NCBI RefSeq assembly: GCF_902859765.1
Contig: NZ_CADIJV010000036.1
Location: 1-48,195, forward strand
DNA length: 48,195 bases
From: Achromobacter pulmonis
Lineage (GTDB): Bacteria > Pseudomonadota > Gammaproteobacteria > Burkholderiales > Burkholderiaceae_B
Reading direction: 5' to 3'
Below, piece after piece: positions 16,169-25,387 of this stretch (the first letter of the stretch is position 1; each line of letters opens with the position of its first letter). The translations under genes were made by a program, and so were the position numbers. Under the pieces are notes generated by a model. That model searched no databases. It was not told the origin of the DNA and worked only from the letters and a program-made list of their open reading frames with translations.

Positions 16169-17485
16169 TTACCGCGCCGGCGCCTTGGCCGCGCCCACTT
16201 CCTTGCGCACCTTGGCCACGTCCGAGGCGCTGACCGCCGCGCCCTGGTTACCCCAGCTGGCGCGCACGAAACTCACCACGTCGGCGACCTCTTTGTCCGT
16301 CAAGCGCCAGTCGAAGCCCGGCATCGCATACGCCGTGGGCGCCGCCGAGGTCCCCGGCATCTGCGCACCCTTGAGCACGATGTGGATCAACGACGCGGGA
16401 TCGGCCGAGTTGACGGTCGAACTCAGCGCCAACTGCGGGAAGGTCTCCGCATAGCCCTTGCCGGTGCTGCGGTGGCAGGCCGCGCAGTTGTTCAGGAACG
16501 TCATCGCGCCATCGCTCGTATCCTTGCCGGTGCGCAGGGCCTGCGCCACGGTGTCGTTGTAGGCGAGCGCCTTGGTGGCGTCCTTGTTCACCGGCGGCAG
16601 GCTCTTCAGGTATACCGCGATGGCATTGACGTCGGCGTCGGTCAAATGCTGGGTGCTGTCCTGCACCACCTGCGCCATGCCGCCGAACGCGGCCGAGTGG
16701 CCGTTGCGCCCGGACTTCAGGAAGGCTGCAATGTCCTCCTTGCTCCAGGCGCCCAGGCCGTCCACCATGTCGCCGCGCAGGTTCTTGGCGACCCAGCCAT
16801 CGACCACGCCACCGGACAGGAAGGCCGAACCGTCGGCGGCGGTCAACGCCTTTTCCTGCAGGGCGAAGCCGCGCGGGGTGTGGCAGGTGCTGCAATGGCC
16901 CAGGCCCTCGACCAGGTACTGGCCGCGCAGCAGCGCCTGCTTGTCGGCGTCGTTGGCGGCAGTGGCGGTGACCGGCGCGGTGGCGACGTCGGGCGCGAAC
17001 ATCCAGCGCCACACGCCCAGCGGCCAGCGCATCGACAGCGGCCAGGTGATGTCGGTGTCCTTGTTGGCCTGCTTGACCGGCGCGACGCCGTGCATGAAGT
17101 AGGCATACAGGGCCTTGACGTCCTCCGGCGAGACCTTGGCGTAGGACGTGTACGGCATCGCCGGATAGAGCGAATGACCGTCCTTGGCCACGCCATGGCG
17201 CACAGCGCGGTCGAAATCCTCCAACGTGTAGTTGCCGATGCCCGTGTCCTTGTCGGGCGTGATGTTGGTGGAATAGATGGTGCCCAGCGGCGAATCGATG
17301 CCCAGGCCGCCGGCAAAGGGCTTGCCGTCCTTGGCCGTATGGCAGGCGATGCAGTCGCCGGCGCGCGACAGATATTCGCCCTGCTTGATCAGCTGCGCAT
17401 CGGCGCTGGCGGGCGTGCCGTCGGCGGCCCAGGCGGCGCCAGCGGCCAGGACGGAAAGCGCGGCAACAATGCTCTTCATCATCAT
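16169..17485 (-). CDS. Gluconate/alcohol dehydrogenase-type triheme cytochrome c subunit
   Basis: Periplasmic, membrane-attached electron-transfer subunit of 438 residues. Signal peptide (first 20 residues, ending AWA), then three c-type haem sites: CIACH (45-49), CSTCH (about 195) and CAACH (about 335). Three haems and this length are typical of the cytochrome subunit of FAD-linked gluconate, 2-ketogluconate and sorbitol dehydrogenases. It passes electrons from the flavoprotein to ubiquinone. Three consecutive ATG codons begin the gene; GGAG fits the first. Last of a three-gene operon, 10 bases after the flavoprotein gene. Confidence 0.9.
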   Translation of the reverse strand: MMMKSIVAALSVLAAGAAWAADGTPASADAQLIKQGEYLSRAGDCIACHTAKDGKPFAGGLGIDSPLGTIYSTNITPDKDTGIGNYTLEDFDRAVRHGVAKDGHSLYPAMPYTSYAKVSPEDVKALYAYFMHGVAPVKQANKDTDITWPLSMRWPLGVWRWMFAPDVATAPVTATAANDADKQALLRGQYLVEGLGHCSTCHTPRGFALQEKALTAADGSAFLSGGVVDGWVAKNLRGDMVDGLGAWSKEDIAAFLKSGRNGHSAAFGGMAQVVQDSTQHLTDADVNAIAVYLKSLPPVNKDATKALAYNDTVAQALRTGKDTSDGAMTFLNNCAACHRSTGKGYAETFPQLALSSTVNSADPASLIHIVLKGAQMPGTSAAPTAYAMPGFDWRLTDKEVADVVSFVRASWGNQGAAVSASDVAKVRKEVGAAKAPAR

Positions 17486-17495
17486 TGTCGGCTCC

Positions 17496-19271
17496 TTATG
17501 CCTGCACCAGCGGGCCGGGGTTCTTCAGGTATTGCTCGCGGATCGCTTGCGCGGCCCAGTACGCCAGGGCTCCCACCAGGCCGGTCGGGTTGTAGCCCAT
17601 GTTCTGGGGGAACACGCAGGCGCCCATCACGAACACGTTGGGCACGTCCCAGCTCTGCAGATACTTGTTGACCACGCTTTCCCTGGGGTTGGCGCCCATG
17701 ATGGCGCCGCCGGTGTTGTGCGTGCTCTGGTAGACCCGCGTGTCGTAGTGCGAGCCCTTCTTGCGCACGGCCACGAAGTGCTTCTCGGGCTTCATGGCCT
17801 TGGCCACATCCTCCATGCGCTTGCCCATGTAGCCGAGCATATCGAATTCGTTGTCGTGCCAATCGAAGGTCATGCGCAACAGCGGCTGGCCGAAGCTGTC
17901 CTTGTAGGTCGGATCGAGCGACAGGTAGGCATCGCGGTACGACATGACCGAACCGGACATGCCGATCGTCATGTAGCGCTGATAGGCGTCCTGCACGCCG
18001 GCCTTCCAGGCCGTTCCCCAACTGGGCGTCCCCGGCGTGGTGGGCGTCTGCTTGATGGGACGGCCGCCGTAGCGCACGTGGCGGATGCTGGCGCCGCCGA
18101 TGAACCCCAGCGGGCCATGATCGAACTGGTCGCCGTTCAGGTCGTCCATGCTCACGCCGCCGGCTCCCGTTCCCACGAACGGATTGAGCTGCGTGCCCTT
18201 GGGCAGCAGCACATTGATGGCGCCGTTCATCTGATAGGCGTAGTTCTTGCCGACCACTCCTTCATTGGTCTTGGGATCGTACGGCTTGCCGATGCCCGAC
18301 AGCAGCAGCAGGCGCACATTGTGCATCTGATAGGCCGACAGGATCACCAGGTCGGCGGGCTGCTCGATCTCGCGGCCCTGGGCGTCGATATACGTCACGC
18401 CGACGGCCTTCTTGCCGGTCGAATCGAGGTTGACCTTGATCACGTGCGAATGGGTGCGCAGCTCGAAGTTGGGCTTTTTCAGCAGCACCGGCAGGATGGT
18501 GGTCTGCGGCGAAGCCTTCGAATACATGTAGCAGCCGTAGTTCTCGCAGAAGCCACAGAAATTACAGGGGCCCAGGCGCACGCCGTACGGGTTGGTGTAC
18601 GGGCCGGAGGCATTGGCCGCGGGCGCCGGATACGGATGGAAGCCCACTTCACGCGCAGCCTTCTCGAACAATTGCGCGCCGTAGGTGGTGGTCAGCGGCG
18701 CCAGCGGATATTCCTTGCTGCGCTTGCCTTCCAGCGGGTTGCCGCCCTCGACGATCTGGCCGTTGAGGTTGCCGGCCTTGCCCGAAGTGCCGCATACGTA
18801 TTCGAACTTGGTGAAAAAGGGCTCCAGTTCATCGTAGGTGACGCCGAAGTCCTGGATCGTCATGCCTTCGGGGATGAAACTCTTGCCGTAGCGCGTTTCG
18901 TAGCGGGTGCGCAGTTCCAGTTCCTCGGGCAGCACGCGGTAGTGCATGCCGTTCCAGTGAAAGCCCGCGCCCCCGACGCCCGTCCCCAGCAGGAACGAGC
19001 CATTCTGGCGATACGGCACGGCCACGTCGTCCACGCCGTGCCGTATCGTCACGGTCTCCTTGGACAGATCCTGGAACAGCTTGCCGCGCACCGAGTACGC
19101 CAGCTCATCCAGCACCTTGGGGTATTCCGCTTCCTTGGGGGTGTCCTGCATGGCGCCGCGCTCCAGCGCCAGCACCTGCAGCCCGGCCTCGGTCAACTCC
19201 TGGCCCAGGATCGCCCCGGTCCAGCCGAAGCCCACCAGCACCGCGTCGACTTTGTCTTTCTTGATCGCCAT
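17496..19271 (-). CDS. GMC-type FAD flavoprotein subunit of membrane-bound sugar-acid dehydrogenase
   Basis: Catalytic subunit of 591 residues, oxidising a sugar acid or polyol in the periplasm. An N-terminal Rossmann FAD site is seen (AVLVGFGWTGAILGQEL, residues 10-26). The C-terminal GMC signature region contains the active-site His in STHNTGGAIMGANP, followed by FVMGACVFPQNMGYNPT. A Cys cluster at about 238-246 (CNFCGFCENYGC) is characteristic of gluconate dehydrogenase flavoproteins, some of which carry a 3Fe-4S cluster. It has no signal peptide and would be exported with the Tat-signal-bearing small subunit. Order small subunit, flavoprotein, cytochrome is the canonical one. The exact substrate (gluconate, 2-ketogluconate, sorbitol) is not decided by sequence. 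Confidence 0.9.
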   Translation of the reverse strand: MAIKKDKVDAVLVGFGWTGAILGQELTEAGLQVLALERGAMQDTPKEAEYPKVLDELAYSVRGKLFQDLSKETVTIRHGVDDVAVPYRQNGSFLLGTGVGGAGFHWNGMHYRVLPEELELRTRYETRYGKSFIPEGMTIQDFGVTYDELEPFFTKFEYVCGTSGKAGNLNGQIVEGGNPLEGKRSKEYPLAPLTTTYGAQLFEKAAREVGFHPYPAPAANASGPYTNPYGVRLGPCNFCGFCENYGCYMYSKASPQTTILPVLLKKPNFELRTHSHVIKVNLDSTGKKAVGVTYIDAQGREIEQPADLVILSAYQMHNVRLLLLSGIGKPYDPKTNEGVVGKNYAYQMNGAINVLLPKGTQLNPFVGTGAGGVSMDDLNGDQFDHGPLGFIGGASIRHVRYGGRPIKQTPTTPGTPSWGTAWKAGVQDAYQRYMTIGMSGSVMSYRDAYLSLDPTYKDSFGQPLLRMTFDWHDNEFDMLGYMGKRMEDVAKAMKPEKHFVAVRKKGSHYDTRVYQSTHNTGGAIMGANPRESVVNKYLQSWDVPNVFVMGACVFPQNMGYNPTGLVGALAYWAAQAIREQYLKNPGPLVQA

Positions 19272-19274
19272 GGC

Positions 19275-19988
19275 TTATCCCCTTTCCCCGGAAATCGACA
19301 CAGGTCCATAGGGATACTTGACGTTGGGCTGGTCGGCCCAGTCCATGAAGTCGCCGCGCGCGCCCGGGAATCCCACCATCTTCCAGCCCACCATGTTCTT
19401 GTTGCCGCCGTACATGGGATCGGCGAAGAAGCCTTCCTTGGTATTGCTGAGCAGGAAACTGAAGAAGGTCTTGGCGGGCACGGTATCGAATTCGATCTTG
19501 CCGGCCTGCAGATCCTTCAGGATCTGTTCCTGCAAGGGCTTATCCAACTCAGCGTAGAGCTTGCCATGGGTTTTCTTGCACCAGGCATCACAGGCCTGGA
19601 TGCCGTGGCGGTAAACCTCGCGCGGGTTCTGGTTGATCTGGTAGCCCAGCTCGGGCGCCACGTCGGGATGGAACGGCCCCTGCATGTACCAGAGCTTGCC
19701 GTGGCCATACGGCGTTTCCATCTGGCGGTCGATGAACTCGGGCACGCCGGCCTCGATGGCGCCGGGGCCGTACTGGTCAGCGGGGATCAGGTGATCGACC
19801 GCAGCCACGATGAAGTTCCATTCGGGCGGGGTGAAGTAAGTGGGTTCGTAGGGTTTGGCGCCGCGCGCCGAACCGGTGTCGGCGGCGTTGGTACAGCCGG
19901 TGGCCGCTACGCCCACCGCCAGCGTCGACGCGGGCACGATGGCCAACGCCTGCAGAAACCGCCTGCGCGGCTTTGCATCTTCTGTCAT
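19275..19988 (-). CDS. Gluconate 2-dehydrogenase subunit 3 (gamma) family, Tat-exported
   Basis: Small subunit of 237 residues. The start is the ATG at 19988, with GGAG six bases upstream; the frame extends further but without support. The N-terminus carries a twin-arginine signal (PRRRFLQALA, then a hydrophobic stretch ending near AATGC), fitting co-export of the folded flavoprotein. The body (YFTPPEWNFIVAAVDHLIP, then GIQACDAWC) matches the gluconate 2-dehydrogenase subunit 3 family. It overlaps closely with the flavoprotein gene (3 bases between stop and ATG). First gene of the operon. Confidence 0.88.
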   Translation of the reverse strand: MTEDAKPRRRFLQALAIVPASTLAVGVAATGCTNAADTGSARGAKPYEPTYFTPPEWNFIVAAVDHLIPADQYGPGAIEAGVPEFIDRQMETPYGHGKLWYMQGPFHPDVAPELGYQINQNPREVYRHGIQACDAWCKKTHGKLYAELDKPLQEQILKDLQAGKIEFDTVPAKTFFSFLLSNTKEGFFADPMYGGNKNMVGWKMVGFPGARGDFMDWADQPNVKYPYGPVSISGERG

Positions 19989-20348
19989 AGACATCTCCGT
20001 GAAAGTTCCAAGTCGTCCTAGCGCACAGCCGAACATGCACCCCTGGAAACACGAACTGCCGGGCCGCGCCCTGGTGACAACGCGCTCTTCTTCGTTACAG
20101 AAAAACGGACCGATCCTTGAAAAGGGACACAAGGAAAGGTGGCCCCCATTATGCGCTTTTCAGACCAACTGATCTGCTCTACCGACCGGATCAGATCGAT
20201 TTTCTTGACTTGGGATTTACTTTTGCATTAAGGACATTGTCAGAAGGAGCCATGCCCAGGTCGGGCCGGTATAGTGCGCAGGCGCGCTTGCGCCCGCCGC
20301 CGGCCCTCGCCGCCCTCGATAACAAACGTTACTCATGGAAACCATTCA
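19989..20348. other. Divergent intergenic region of 360 bases
   Basis: Separates the dehydrogenase operon (minus) from the 20349 gene (plus). It is AT-richer than its surroundings at 20190-20240. On the minus strand CATAAT (20153-20148) could be a -10 for the dehydrogenase operon, and TATAGT at about 20270 a -10 for the plus-strand gene, but neither has a good -35. No gene or repeat recognised. Confidence 0.4.
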
Positions 20349-20909
20349 ATGACGGAACAAAGCAAGACCTGGCGCGCCACCACCCGCACTTGGTCGGTAT
20401 CGAGTGACACGCCCGAAGCGCGCGACGCCGGCACCGGTCAGTTGATCGGCGTCAGCGAGCAGTGGCGCTACGAAAGCAGCGACGATGACGGCGATGGCCC
20501 TTTCTCGGTCGAGATCAATAACGGCGCGGTCACGGTGAACGGCCGCCACTACGGCAGCCTGGACGCAGTGCCGCGCGCCGAGCGCGAGCGCATCGAGGCG
20601 GTGCGCGACAGCCTGTCCGGCGACGGCCTGCTGAGCCTGTTGCGGCAGGCCGGCGTGGACACCCGCGTCCTGGGCGCAGCGGCCGTCCGCGACAACCCGG
20701 CCAAGCCCGACTTCGTCATCGAGACAGATATCCCCGACGTACGCGCAGCGGCCACGCCCGGCCAGTTGGCGCCGCCGCCCACGCCGGTGGATGCCGGCAG
20801 CGCCGCGCCGGGCGCCGTGCCGCAAAGCGGCGGCCTGCGCCGCATCGTGCTGATCGCCGTGGCGCTGGGCCTGGCCTGGGCGGCCTTGCGGCTGACCGGC
20901 GTGGTCTGA
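20349..20909 (+). CDS. Unknown protein with C-terminal membrane anchor
   Basis: Protein of 186 residues with no family recognised. It has an acidic, polar N-terminal two-thirds (SSDDDGDGPFSVEINNGAV near residue 50), a Pro/Ala-rich linker at about 135-160 and one C-terminal hydrophobic helix (RIVLIAVALGLAWAALRLTG), so it would be a tail-anchored inner-membrane protein facing the cytoplasm. The ATG at 20349 has a weak Shine-Dalgarno (GGAAA); a five-codon ORF ends at TGA overlapping this ATG. It faces the MFS gene convergently. Confidence 0.6.
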   Translation: MTEQSKTWRATTRTWSVSSDTPEARDAGTGQLIGVSEQWRYESSDDDGDGPFSVEINNGAVTVNGRHYGSLDAVPRAERERIEAVRDSLSGDGLLSLLRQAGVDTRVLGAAAVRDNPAKPDFVIETDIPDVRAAATPGQLAPPPTPVDAGSAAPGAVPQSGGLRRIVLIAVALGLAWAALRLTGVV

Positions 20910-20948
20910 GCCGTCACCGGCGTGCGCGGGCACGCCGCGCCTGTTGCG

Positions 20949-22400
20949 TCATACCGCGCGGCCGGCGCCGCGGTTTCGCCACGCGATGACGAATCCGCCC
21001 GCGCCCAACACCGCGGCCACGGCGAACGTCAGCGTCATGCCTCGCGCCACCGCAGCGGGCGCGGCCATCGCCAGATCCGTCGCCCCCGCCCCGTGGGCGA
21101 ACAGCGCGCCCAGGACCGACGCCCCGGTCACCAGCCCGAGATTGCGCGACAGGTTGAGCATGCCCGCCACCAGGCCACGCTGCTCGGCGCCGATACTGGC
21201 CATGACGCCGGTGTTGTTGGCGGCCTGGAACGAGGCATAGCCGACCGTCAGCAGCGCGATCGGCCCCACATAACCGGCTACGCCCAGCGTGGCGGGCGCG
21301 GCCGCCAACAGCCCCGCGCCCGCCGCTACGGCGGCCAATCCGGCGCGGCTGACGCGGCCCGCGCCGAGGCGGTCCACCAACCGCCCCGCCGGCACACCGC
21401 ACAGCGCGCTGACCACCGGTCCCACCGACATCACCAGCCCGACCGCCGCCGCCCCCAGCCCCAACGCCTGTGTCAGATAGAACGGGCCGACCACGAAAGT
21501 GGCCATGATGACCGTCGACACCAGCGCATTGGTGGCCAATCCGGTGCGCAGGTCCGGGCGCCGCAGCAAGGCCGGACGCAGCAGCGGCGCCGTAGCCCGC
21601 GCCTCGACCCGCAGGAACAGCCAGCCCCCGGCGACCGCGGCCAGCAGCAGGCCGGCATTGAGCGCGCCGAAGCTTCCACGACCCAGCGTCATGGCCAGCG
21701 CATACGCCACCAGCGCCGCCGCCAGCATCACCGTGCCAACGACATCGAACGAGGCCGGCCGCGCCGCCCGCGGCCGATCGGCCGGCAGGTATCGGTACGC
21801 CAAGCCCATCGCCACCAGACCCAGCGGCAGGTTCAACAGAAAAATGGCGCGCCAGCCCGGCCCGGCGATCAAGGCTCCGCCCAGCGTCGGCCCGAGCGCC
21901 GTCCCCACCGCCGACATCGTGCCCAGCAATCCCATGGCGCTGCCGGCCCTGTCCTTGGGCAGCAGATCGCCAACGAAAGCCATCGTCAAGGCCATCATCA
22001 CCGCCGCGCCCATCCCCTGCGCGACCCGCGCCGCCACCAGTTGCGTCAGCGTGGCGGCCATGCCGCAGGCGACCGACGCCAGCGTGAACACGGCGATCCC
22101 GGCCAGCAGCAGGCGCCGCCGACCCGCCATATCGCCCAGGCGCCCCGCCCCGACCACGCAGGAAGTGATCGCCAGCAGATACGCCAGCACGATCCATTGC
22201 ACCTGCGAAAACGGCGCATGCAGCGCTTGCGCCAGGGTCGGCAGGCCGACATTGGCGCTGCTGGTGCCCAGCGAAGACAGCAGCATGGACAAGGCCAGGC
22301 CGGCCAACGCCCAGGCAGTATGGCGGCCGGCCAAGGCGGCAGGCGCGGGATTGCGTGGCGCTTGAGAAGCCGGCGCGGCATTCGGCGAGGATTGAGACAT
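20949..22400 (-). CDS. MFS transporter, DHA2 drug-exporter type
   Basis: Inner-membrane exporter of 483 residues with about 14 predicted membrane helices. Motif A is GRLGDMAGRRRLLL after TM2, and motif C-like MSAVGTALGPTLGGAL in TM5. Start chosen at the ATG at 22400 (MSQSSPNAAP); the open frame extends 45 codons into the divergent promoter region. It is divergent from the LysR gene at 22589, which is likely its regulator. The 188-base gap holds the control region; no palindrome was picked with confidence. Substrate unknown. Confidence 0.87.
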   Translation of the reverse strand: MSQSSPNAAPASQAPRNPAPAALAGRHTAWALAGLALSMLLSSLGTSSANVGLPTLAQALHAPFSQVQWIVLAYLLAITSCVVGAGRLGDMAGRRRLLLAGIAVFTLASVACGMAATLTQLVAARVAQGMGAAVMMALTMAFVGDLLPKDRAGSAMGLLGTMSAVGTALGPTLGGALIAGPGWRAIFLLNLPLGLVAMGLAYRYLPADRPRAARPASFDVVGTVMLAAALVAYALAMTLGRGSFGALNAGLLLAAVAGGWLFLRVEARATAPLLRPALLRRPDLRTGLATNALVSTVIMATFVVGPFYLTQALGLGAAAVGLVMSVGPVVSALCGVPAGRLVDRLGAGRVSRAGLAAVAAGAGLLAAAPATLGVAGYVGPIALLTVGYASFQAANNTGVMASIGAEQRGLVAGMLNLSRNLGLVTGASVLGALFAHGAGATDLAMAAPAAVARGMTLTFAVAAVLGAGGFVIAWRNRGAGRAV

Positions 22401-22588
22401 GATGATCCGTGATGAAGGGAAACAGGAGACAGCCGGCCGGCGATACGCGCCGGACCCGGACACCGGGCCGTTCAAGCCCGCAGCAATGCCAGCGTACGTC
22501 CGTCCCCGCCATGGCGGAAGACGCATGGTTTGCACTTTATTCGTGCATATGACGCCATCTCAGGCGGCCGCCGTGATAAGGTCGGCCG

Positions 22589-23500
22589 ATGTCCCGCCCC
22601 GATCTGAACCTGCTGCTCACGCTCGACGTCCTGCTGACCGAAGGCAACGTCGCCCGCGCCGCGCGCCGGCTGCACTTGAGCCCGTCGGCCATGAGCCGGG
22701 CGCTGGCGCGCCTGCGTGAAACCACTGGCGACCCCCTGCTGGTGCGCGCCGGCCGTGGCCTGGTGCCCACGCCGCGCGCCCTGGAACTGCGCGAACAGGT
22801 CAGCCGCCTGGTGCAGGAAGCCCAGGACGTGCTGCGCCCGGCCGAACTGCTCGACCCCTCGCGCCTGACGCGCGGCTTCACGCTGCGCGCCAGCGATGGC
22901 TTCGTTGAATACTTCGGCCCGGCGCTGATCGCCCTCGTCCGCGATGAGGCGCCGGGCGTGCGGCTGCGCTTTATGCAAAAGCCCGATAAAGACAGCAAGC
23001 CGCTGCGCGAGGGCAGCGTTGACCTGGAAATCGGCGTGGTCGGCGCCGCCAGCAGCCCGGAGATCCGCACCCGCGCCCTGTTTCGCGACCGCTTCATCGG
23101 CGTCGTGCGCGCCGGCCATCCCCTGGCCAAGGGCCGGATGAGCGCGGCGCGCTACGCCGCCGGCCAGCACGCGCTGGTCTCGCGCCGTGGCCTGGACAAG
23201 GGCCCCATTGACGATGCGCTGCAAGCGCTCGGCCTGACACGCCAGATCGCCGTCATCGTCGCCGGCTTTTCCGACGCGATCGCCCTGGCGCGCGGTTCCG
23301 ACCTGATCGCCAGCGTGCCCGAGCGCCATACCGCCAACCTGCGTGCCGGCATGCACAGCTTCACACTGCCGGTGCCGGTGCCCCTCGTCACTGTCTCGAT
23401 GCTGTGGCATCCGCGCATGGATGCCGACCCGGCGCACCGCTGGCTGCGCGATTGCGTATGGCGGATATGCGCGCCAGGAACCGCTACCATAGGGGTTTAA
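22589..23500 (+). CDS. LysR-family transcriptional regulator
   Basis: Regulator of 303 residues: N-terminal winged helix-turn-helix (NVARAARRLHLSPSAMSRAL, about residues 20-39) and a C-terminal substrate-binding domain. The short HTH preamble MSRPDLNLLLTLDVLL and the DPLLVR-x-GRG stretch resemble the NodD/LinR-like LysR branch. Divergent from the DHA2 exporter at 20949-22400. The 29-base gap to the acetyltransferase at 23530 allows cotranscription. Effector not known. Confidence 0.87.
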   Translation: MSRPDLNLLLTLDVLLTEGNVARAARRLHLSPSAMSRALARLRETTGDPLLVRAGRGLVPTPRALELREQVSRLVQEAQDVLRPAELLDPSRLTRGFTLRASDGFVEYFGPALIALVRDEAPGVRLRFMQKPDKDSKPLREGSVDLEIGVVGAASSPEIRTRALFRDRFIGVVRAGHPLAKGRMSAARYAAGQHALVSRRGLDKGPIDDALQALGLTRQIAVIVAGFSDAIALARGSDLIASVPERHTANLRAGMHSFTLPVPVPLVTVSMLWHPRMDADPAHRWLRDCVWRICAPGTATIGV

Positions 23501-23529
23501 CTGTCATCACCGCACGCTGCCGTTTCACC

Positions 23530-24021
23530 ATGCCTGCCTTGAAATTCCGTTCCCCCACCCCCGCCGACACCGACCGCTGCTTCGACATCGAAAGCACCGC
23601 CTACGAGGGCGACGAAGCCGCCACCCACGCCAAGATCGCCACCCGCATCGCCGACTATCCGCAAGGTTTCCTGTTGCTGGAAGAAGACGGCGCCATCGTC
23701 GGCTTCATCAACAGCGGCTGCGCCCACGAAGTGGTCATGGCGGACGAAGCCTTCAAGGAACTGGTGGGCCATGACCCGGCCGCGCCCAACGTGGTGATCA
23801 TGTCGGTGGTGGTCGATCCGGCCCACCAGGGCAAGGGCCATGCCGCGCGGCTGATGCGCCGCTTCGTCGACGACTGCCGCCGCCAGGGCAAGCAGACCAT
23901 CCACCTGATGTGCAAGGAACGCCACGTCGCGCTGTACGGCAAGCTCGGCTATCGTTACGTGCGGCCGTCGCCGTCCGACCATGGCGGCATGGCCTGGCAT
24001 GAGATGGTGATGGATCTGTAG
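23530..24021 (+). CDS. AANAT-like GNAT acetyltransferase
   Basis: Acetyl-CoA dependent acetyltransferase of 163 residues. Its layout follows arylalkylamine (serotonin) N-acetyltransferases: an N-terminal PADTDRCFDIESTAYEGDE, the acetyl-CoA loop VVVDPAHQGKGHAARLM (about 96-112), then IHLMCKERHVALYGKLGY and a C-terminal MAWHEMVMDL, which parallel the LMCEDALVPFYQRFGF region of AANAT. The acceptor may be an amine, but bacterial members are mostly uncharacterised. The ATG at 23530 is used; it lies 29 bases after the LysR gene. It is convergent with the MerR gene. Confidence 0.78.
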   Translation: MPALKFRSPTPADTDRCFDIESTAYEGDEAATHAKIATRIADYPQGFLLLEEDGAIVGFINSGCAHEVVMADEAFKELVGHDPAAPNVVIMSVVVDPAHQGKGHAARLMRRFVDDCRRQGKQTIHLMCKERHVALYGKLGYRYVRPSPSDHGGMAWHEMVMDL

Positions 24022-24068
24022 AGCAGGAAGAGCGGCCGGGCCAGGCCGCATCCGGCTTCGCGCCGCGC

Positions 24069-24479
24069 CTAGTCGATCTTGCCGAACACGCGCGCCAGCA
24101 CGCGCTGCGCATCGGGGACGCCATCCGGGCCATCGGGCTGCGTCTGCACGTCGCGCATCAACGCCAGCAGTTGCTTCTTGCCGTGCAACAGCCGGCTCTC
24201 CAGCGATTCGATCTCGCTCACCTTGCGCCGCAGCGCCCGCAGCAGCGCATCGCGGTCCCATATCTTGCCATCGTCGGGCAGCAGCACCCGGATTTCATCC
24301 AGACTGAAGCCGACCTGCTGCGCGGTCGTGATCAGTTCCAGTGCCGAGATGGTCTCGGGCGGATAGGTGCGGTAGCCGTTGGGCCGCCGTGCCACGGCCC
24401 TCAACAATCCGGCGCTCTCGTAGAAGCGGATACGCGACGCGGTCAGCCCGGTGCGTTTGGCCAATTCGCCGATATTCAC
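24069..24479 (-). CDS. MerR-family transcriptional regulator
   Basis: Regulator of 136 residues. N-terminal MerR winged HTH (GELAKRTGLTASRIRFYESA), then the second HTH wing with NGYRTY and a coiled-coil dimer helix at about 80-110. It lacks the cysteines used by metal-sensing MerR proteins, so it probably senses an organic compound or redox signal. GTG start at 24479 with GAGG eight bases upstream. The 146-base gap to the DUF4198 gene upstream on the same strand makes a separate promoter possible. Target unknown. Confidence 0.85.
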   Translation of the reverse strand: MNIGELAKRTGLTASRIRFYESAGLLRAVARRPNGYRTYPPETISALELITTAQQVGFSLDEIRVLLPDDGKIWDRDALLRALRRKVSEIESLESRLLHGKKQLLALMRDVQTQPDGPDGVPDAQRVLARVFGKID

Positions 24480-24625
24480 ATTCTTGTCCTCTTCATCACA
24501 TCACCGGCAGGAGCCGCGGCCCCAGGCCCGAGCGGACCGGACACCCGCGCCCGCGAGCGGCCGGGCCGCCGGACAGGGCCTTGCAGGTCTCGCCGGCCCG
24601 GTCCGCTGCCGTTACCGCCGCGGGC

Positions 24626-25387
24626 TTACTTGGCGGGCGTGGCGGCCGGCGGCAGCTTGTTGGGCGGCAGCGCCGGGCCGGCAGGCAGCGGCGCCGCGCC
24701 GTCCGGCTTCACGAATGTCAGCGTCGACACGTAGCCGATGCCGTCGTACGACTCGGGGCCGTTGGCGCCCTGGCGCTCGCCCGGCGTGCGGTCGATGTGC
24801 ATGGCGCGCAGCACGTATTGACCCTTCCAGGGCAGGTCGAACGAGGCCTTGCCCTGCGCATCCGTGTAGGCCACTTTTTCCCAACCCGACTGCACCATGG
24901 CGACCAGCTTGGCCTTGGCCAGCGGCTGCCCCTTGAGCACCACCTGGAATTCGGCGGACTTGCCGGTGGGCACGATGTCCATGGTGAGCTTGGGTTGCGC
25001 CGCGACGCTTGCGTCGGCGACATAGCGCGCGCTCATCTGGAACCAGGCGTTGATGGGCTCGCCGCCGCCATGCTTGAACTTGCGCAGCGGCAGCGCCTTT
25101 TCTTCCGCCAGCAGGCTTTCGTTGTGCGCCGCCTTGGCCGACAACGTGAAGCCATCGGCCACCTTGGCCACCGTCAGCGGCGATTCCCCCTTGGGGGAAA
25201 CCAGTCGGGCCGACAGCTTGGTGAACGTGTCGAGATAGCCCGGCGACGCTTCGCGCAGATTCTCGGCGAATTCGCCGAACCGGATGATGGCGGACTTGCC
25301 GGCCGGCTGCTCGATCCAGACCTGGTGCGCCTGCGCGGTGGCGGAAAGGCACAGCGCGGCGATCGCGATGGACAGGGTCTTCTTCAT
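24626..25387 (-). CDS. Exported DUF4198-family protein
   Basis: Periplasmic protein of 253 residues. Signal peptide (MKKTLSIAIAALCLSATAQA) is followed at once by HQVWIEQP; a His near the mature N-terminus and beta-rich body are typical of DUF4198 proteins, often encoded with metal or TonB-dependent uptake genes. The C-terminal region (about 165-205) looks like a carboxypeptidase-like Ig/transthyretin-type beta domain (DAQGKASFDLPWKGQYVL). A Pro/Ala-rich tail ends the protein. A Fur-like site lies about 155 bases upstream. Start at the ATG at 25387. Role in iron or another metal's uptake is inferred from context only. Confidence 0.75.
   Translation of the reverse strand: MKKTLSIAIAALCLSATAQAHQVWIEQPAGKSAIIRFGEFAENLREASPGYLDTFTKLSARLVSPKGESPLTVAKVADGFTLSAKAAHNESLLAEEKALPLRKFKHGGGEPINAWFQMSARYVADASVAAQPKLTMDIVPTGKSAEFQVVLKGQPLAKAKLVAMVQSGWEKVAYTDAQGKASFDLPWKGQYVLRAMHIDRTPGERQGANGPESYDGIGYVSTLTFVKPDGAAPLPAGPALPPNKLPPAATPAK

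Noticed and set aside
20252-20407. 51-codon ORF overlapping the start of the 20349 gene, with GGAG just before its ATG
   Set aside because: The Shine-Dalgarno is only two bases from the ATG, too close to work well, and the peptide is unlike any protein I know.
20922-22412. 496-codon plus-strand frame opposite the MFS gene
   Set aside because: Arg/Gln/His-rich shadow of a membrane protein gene.
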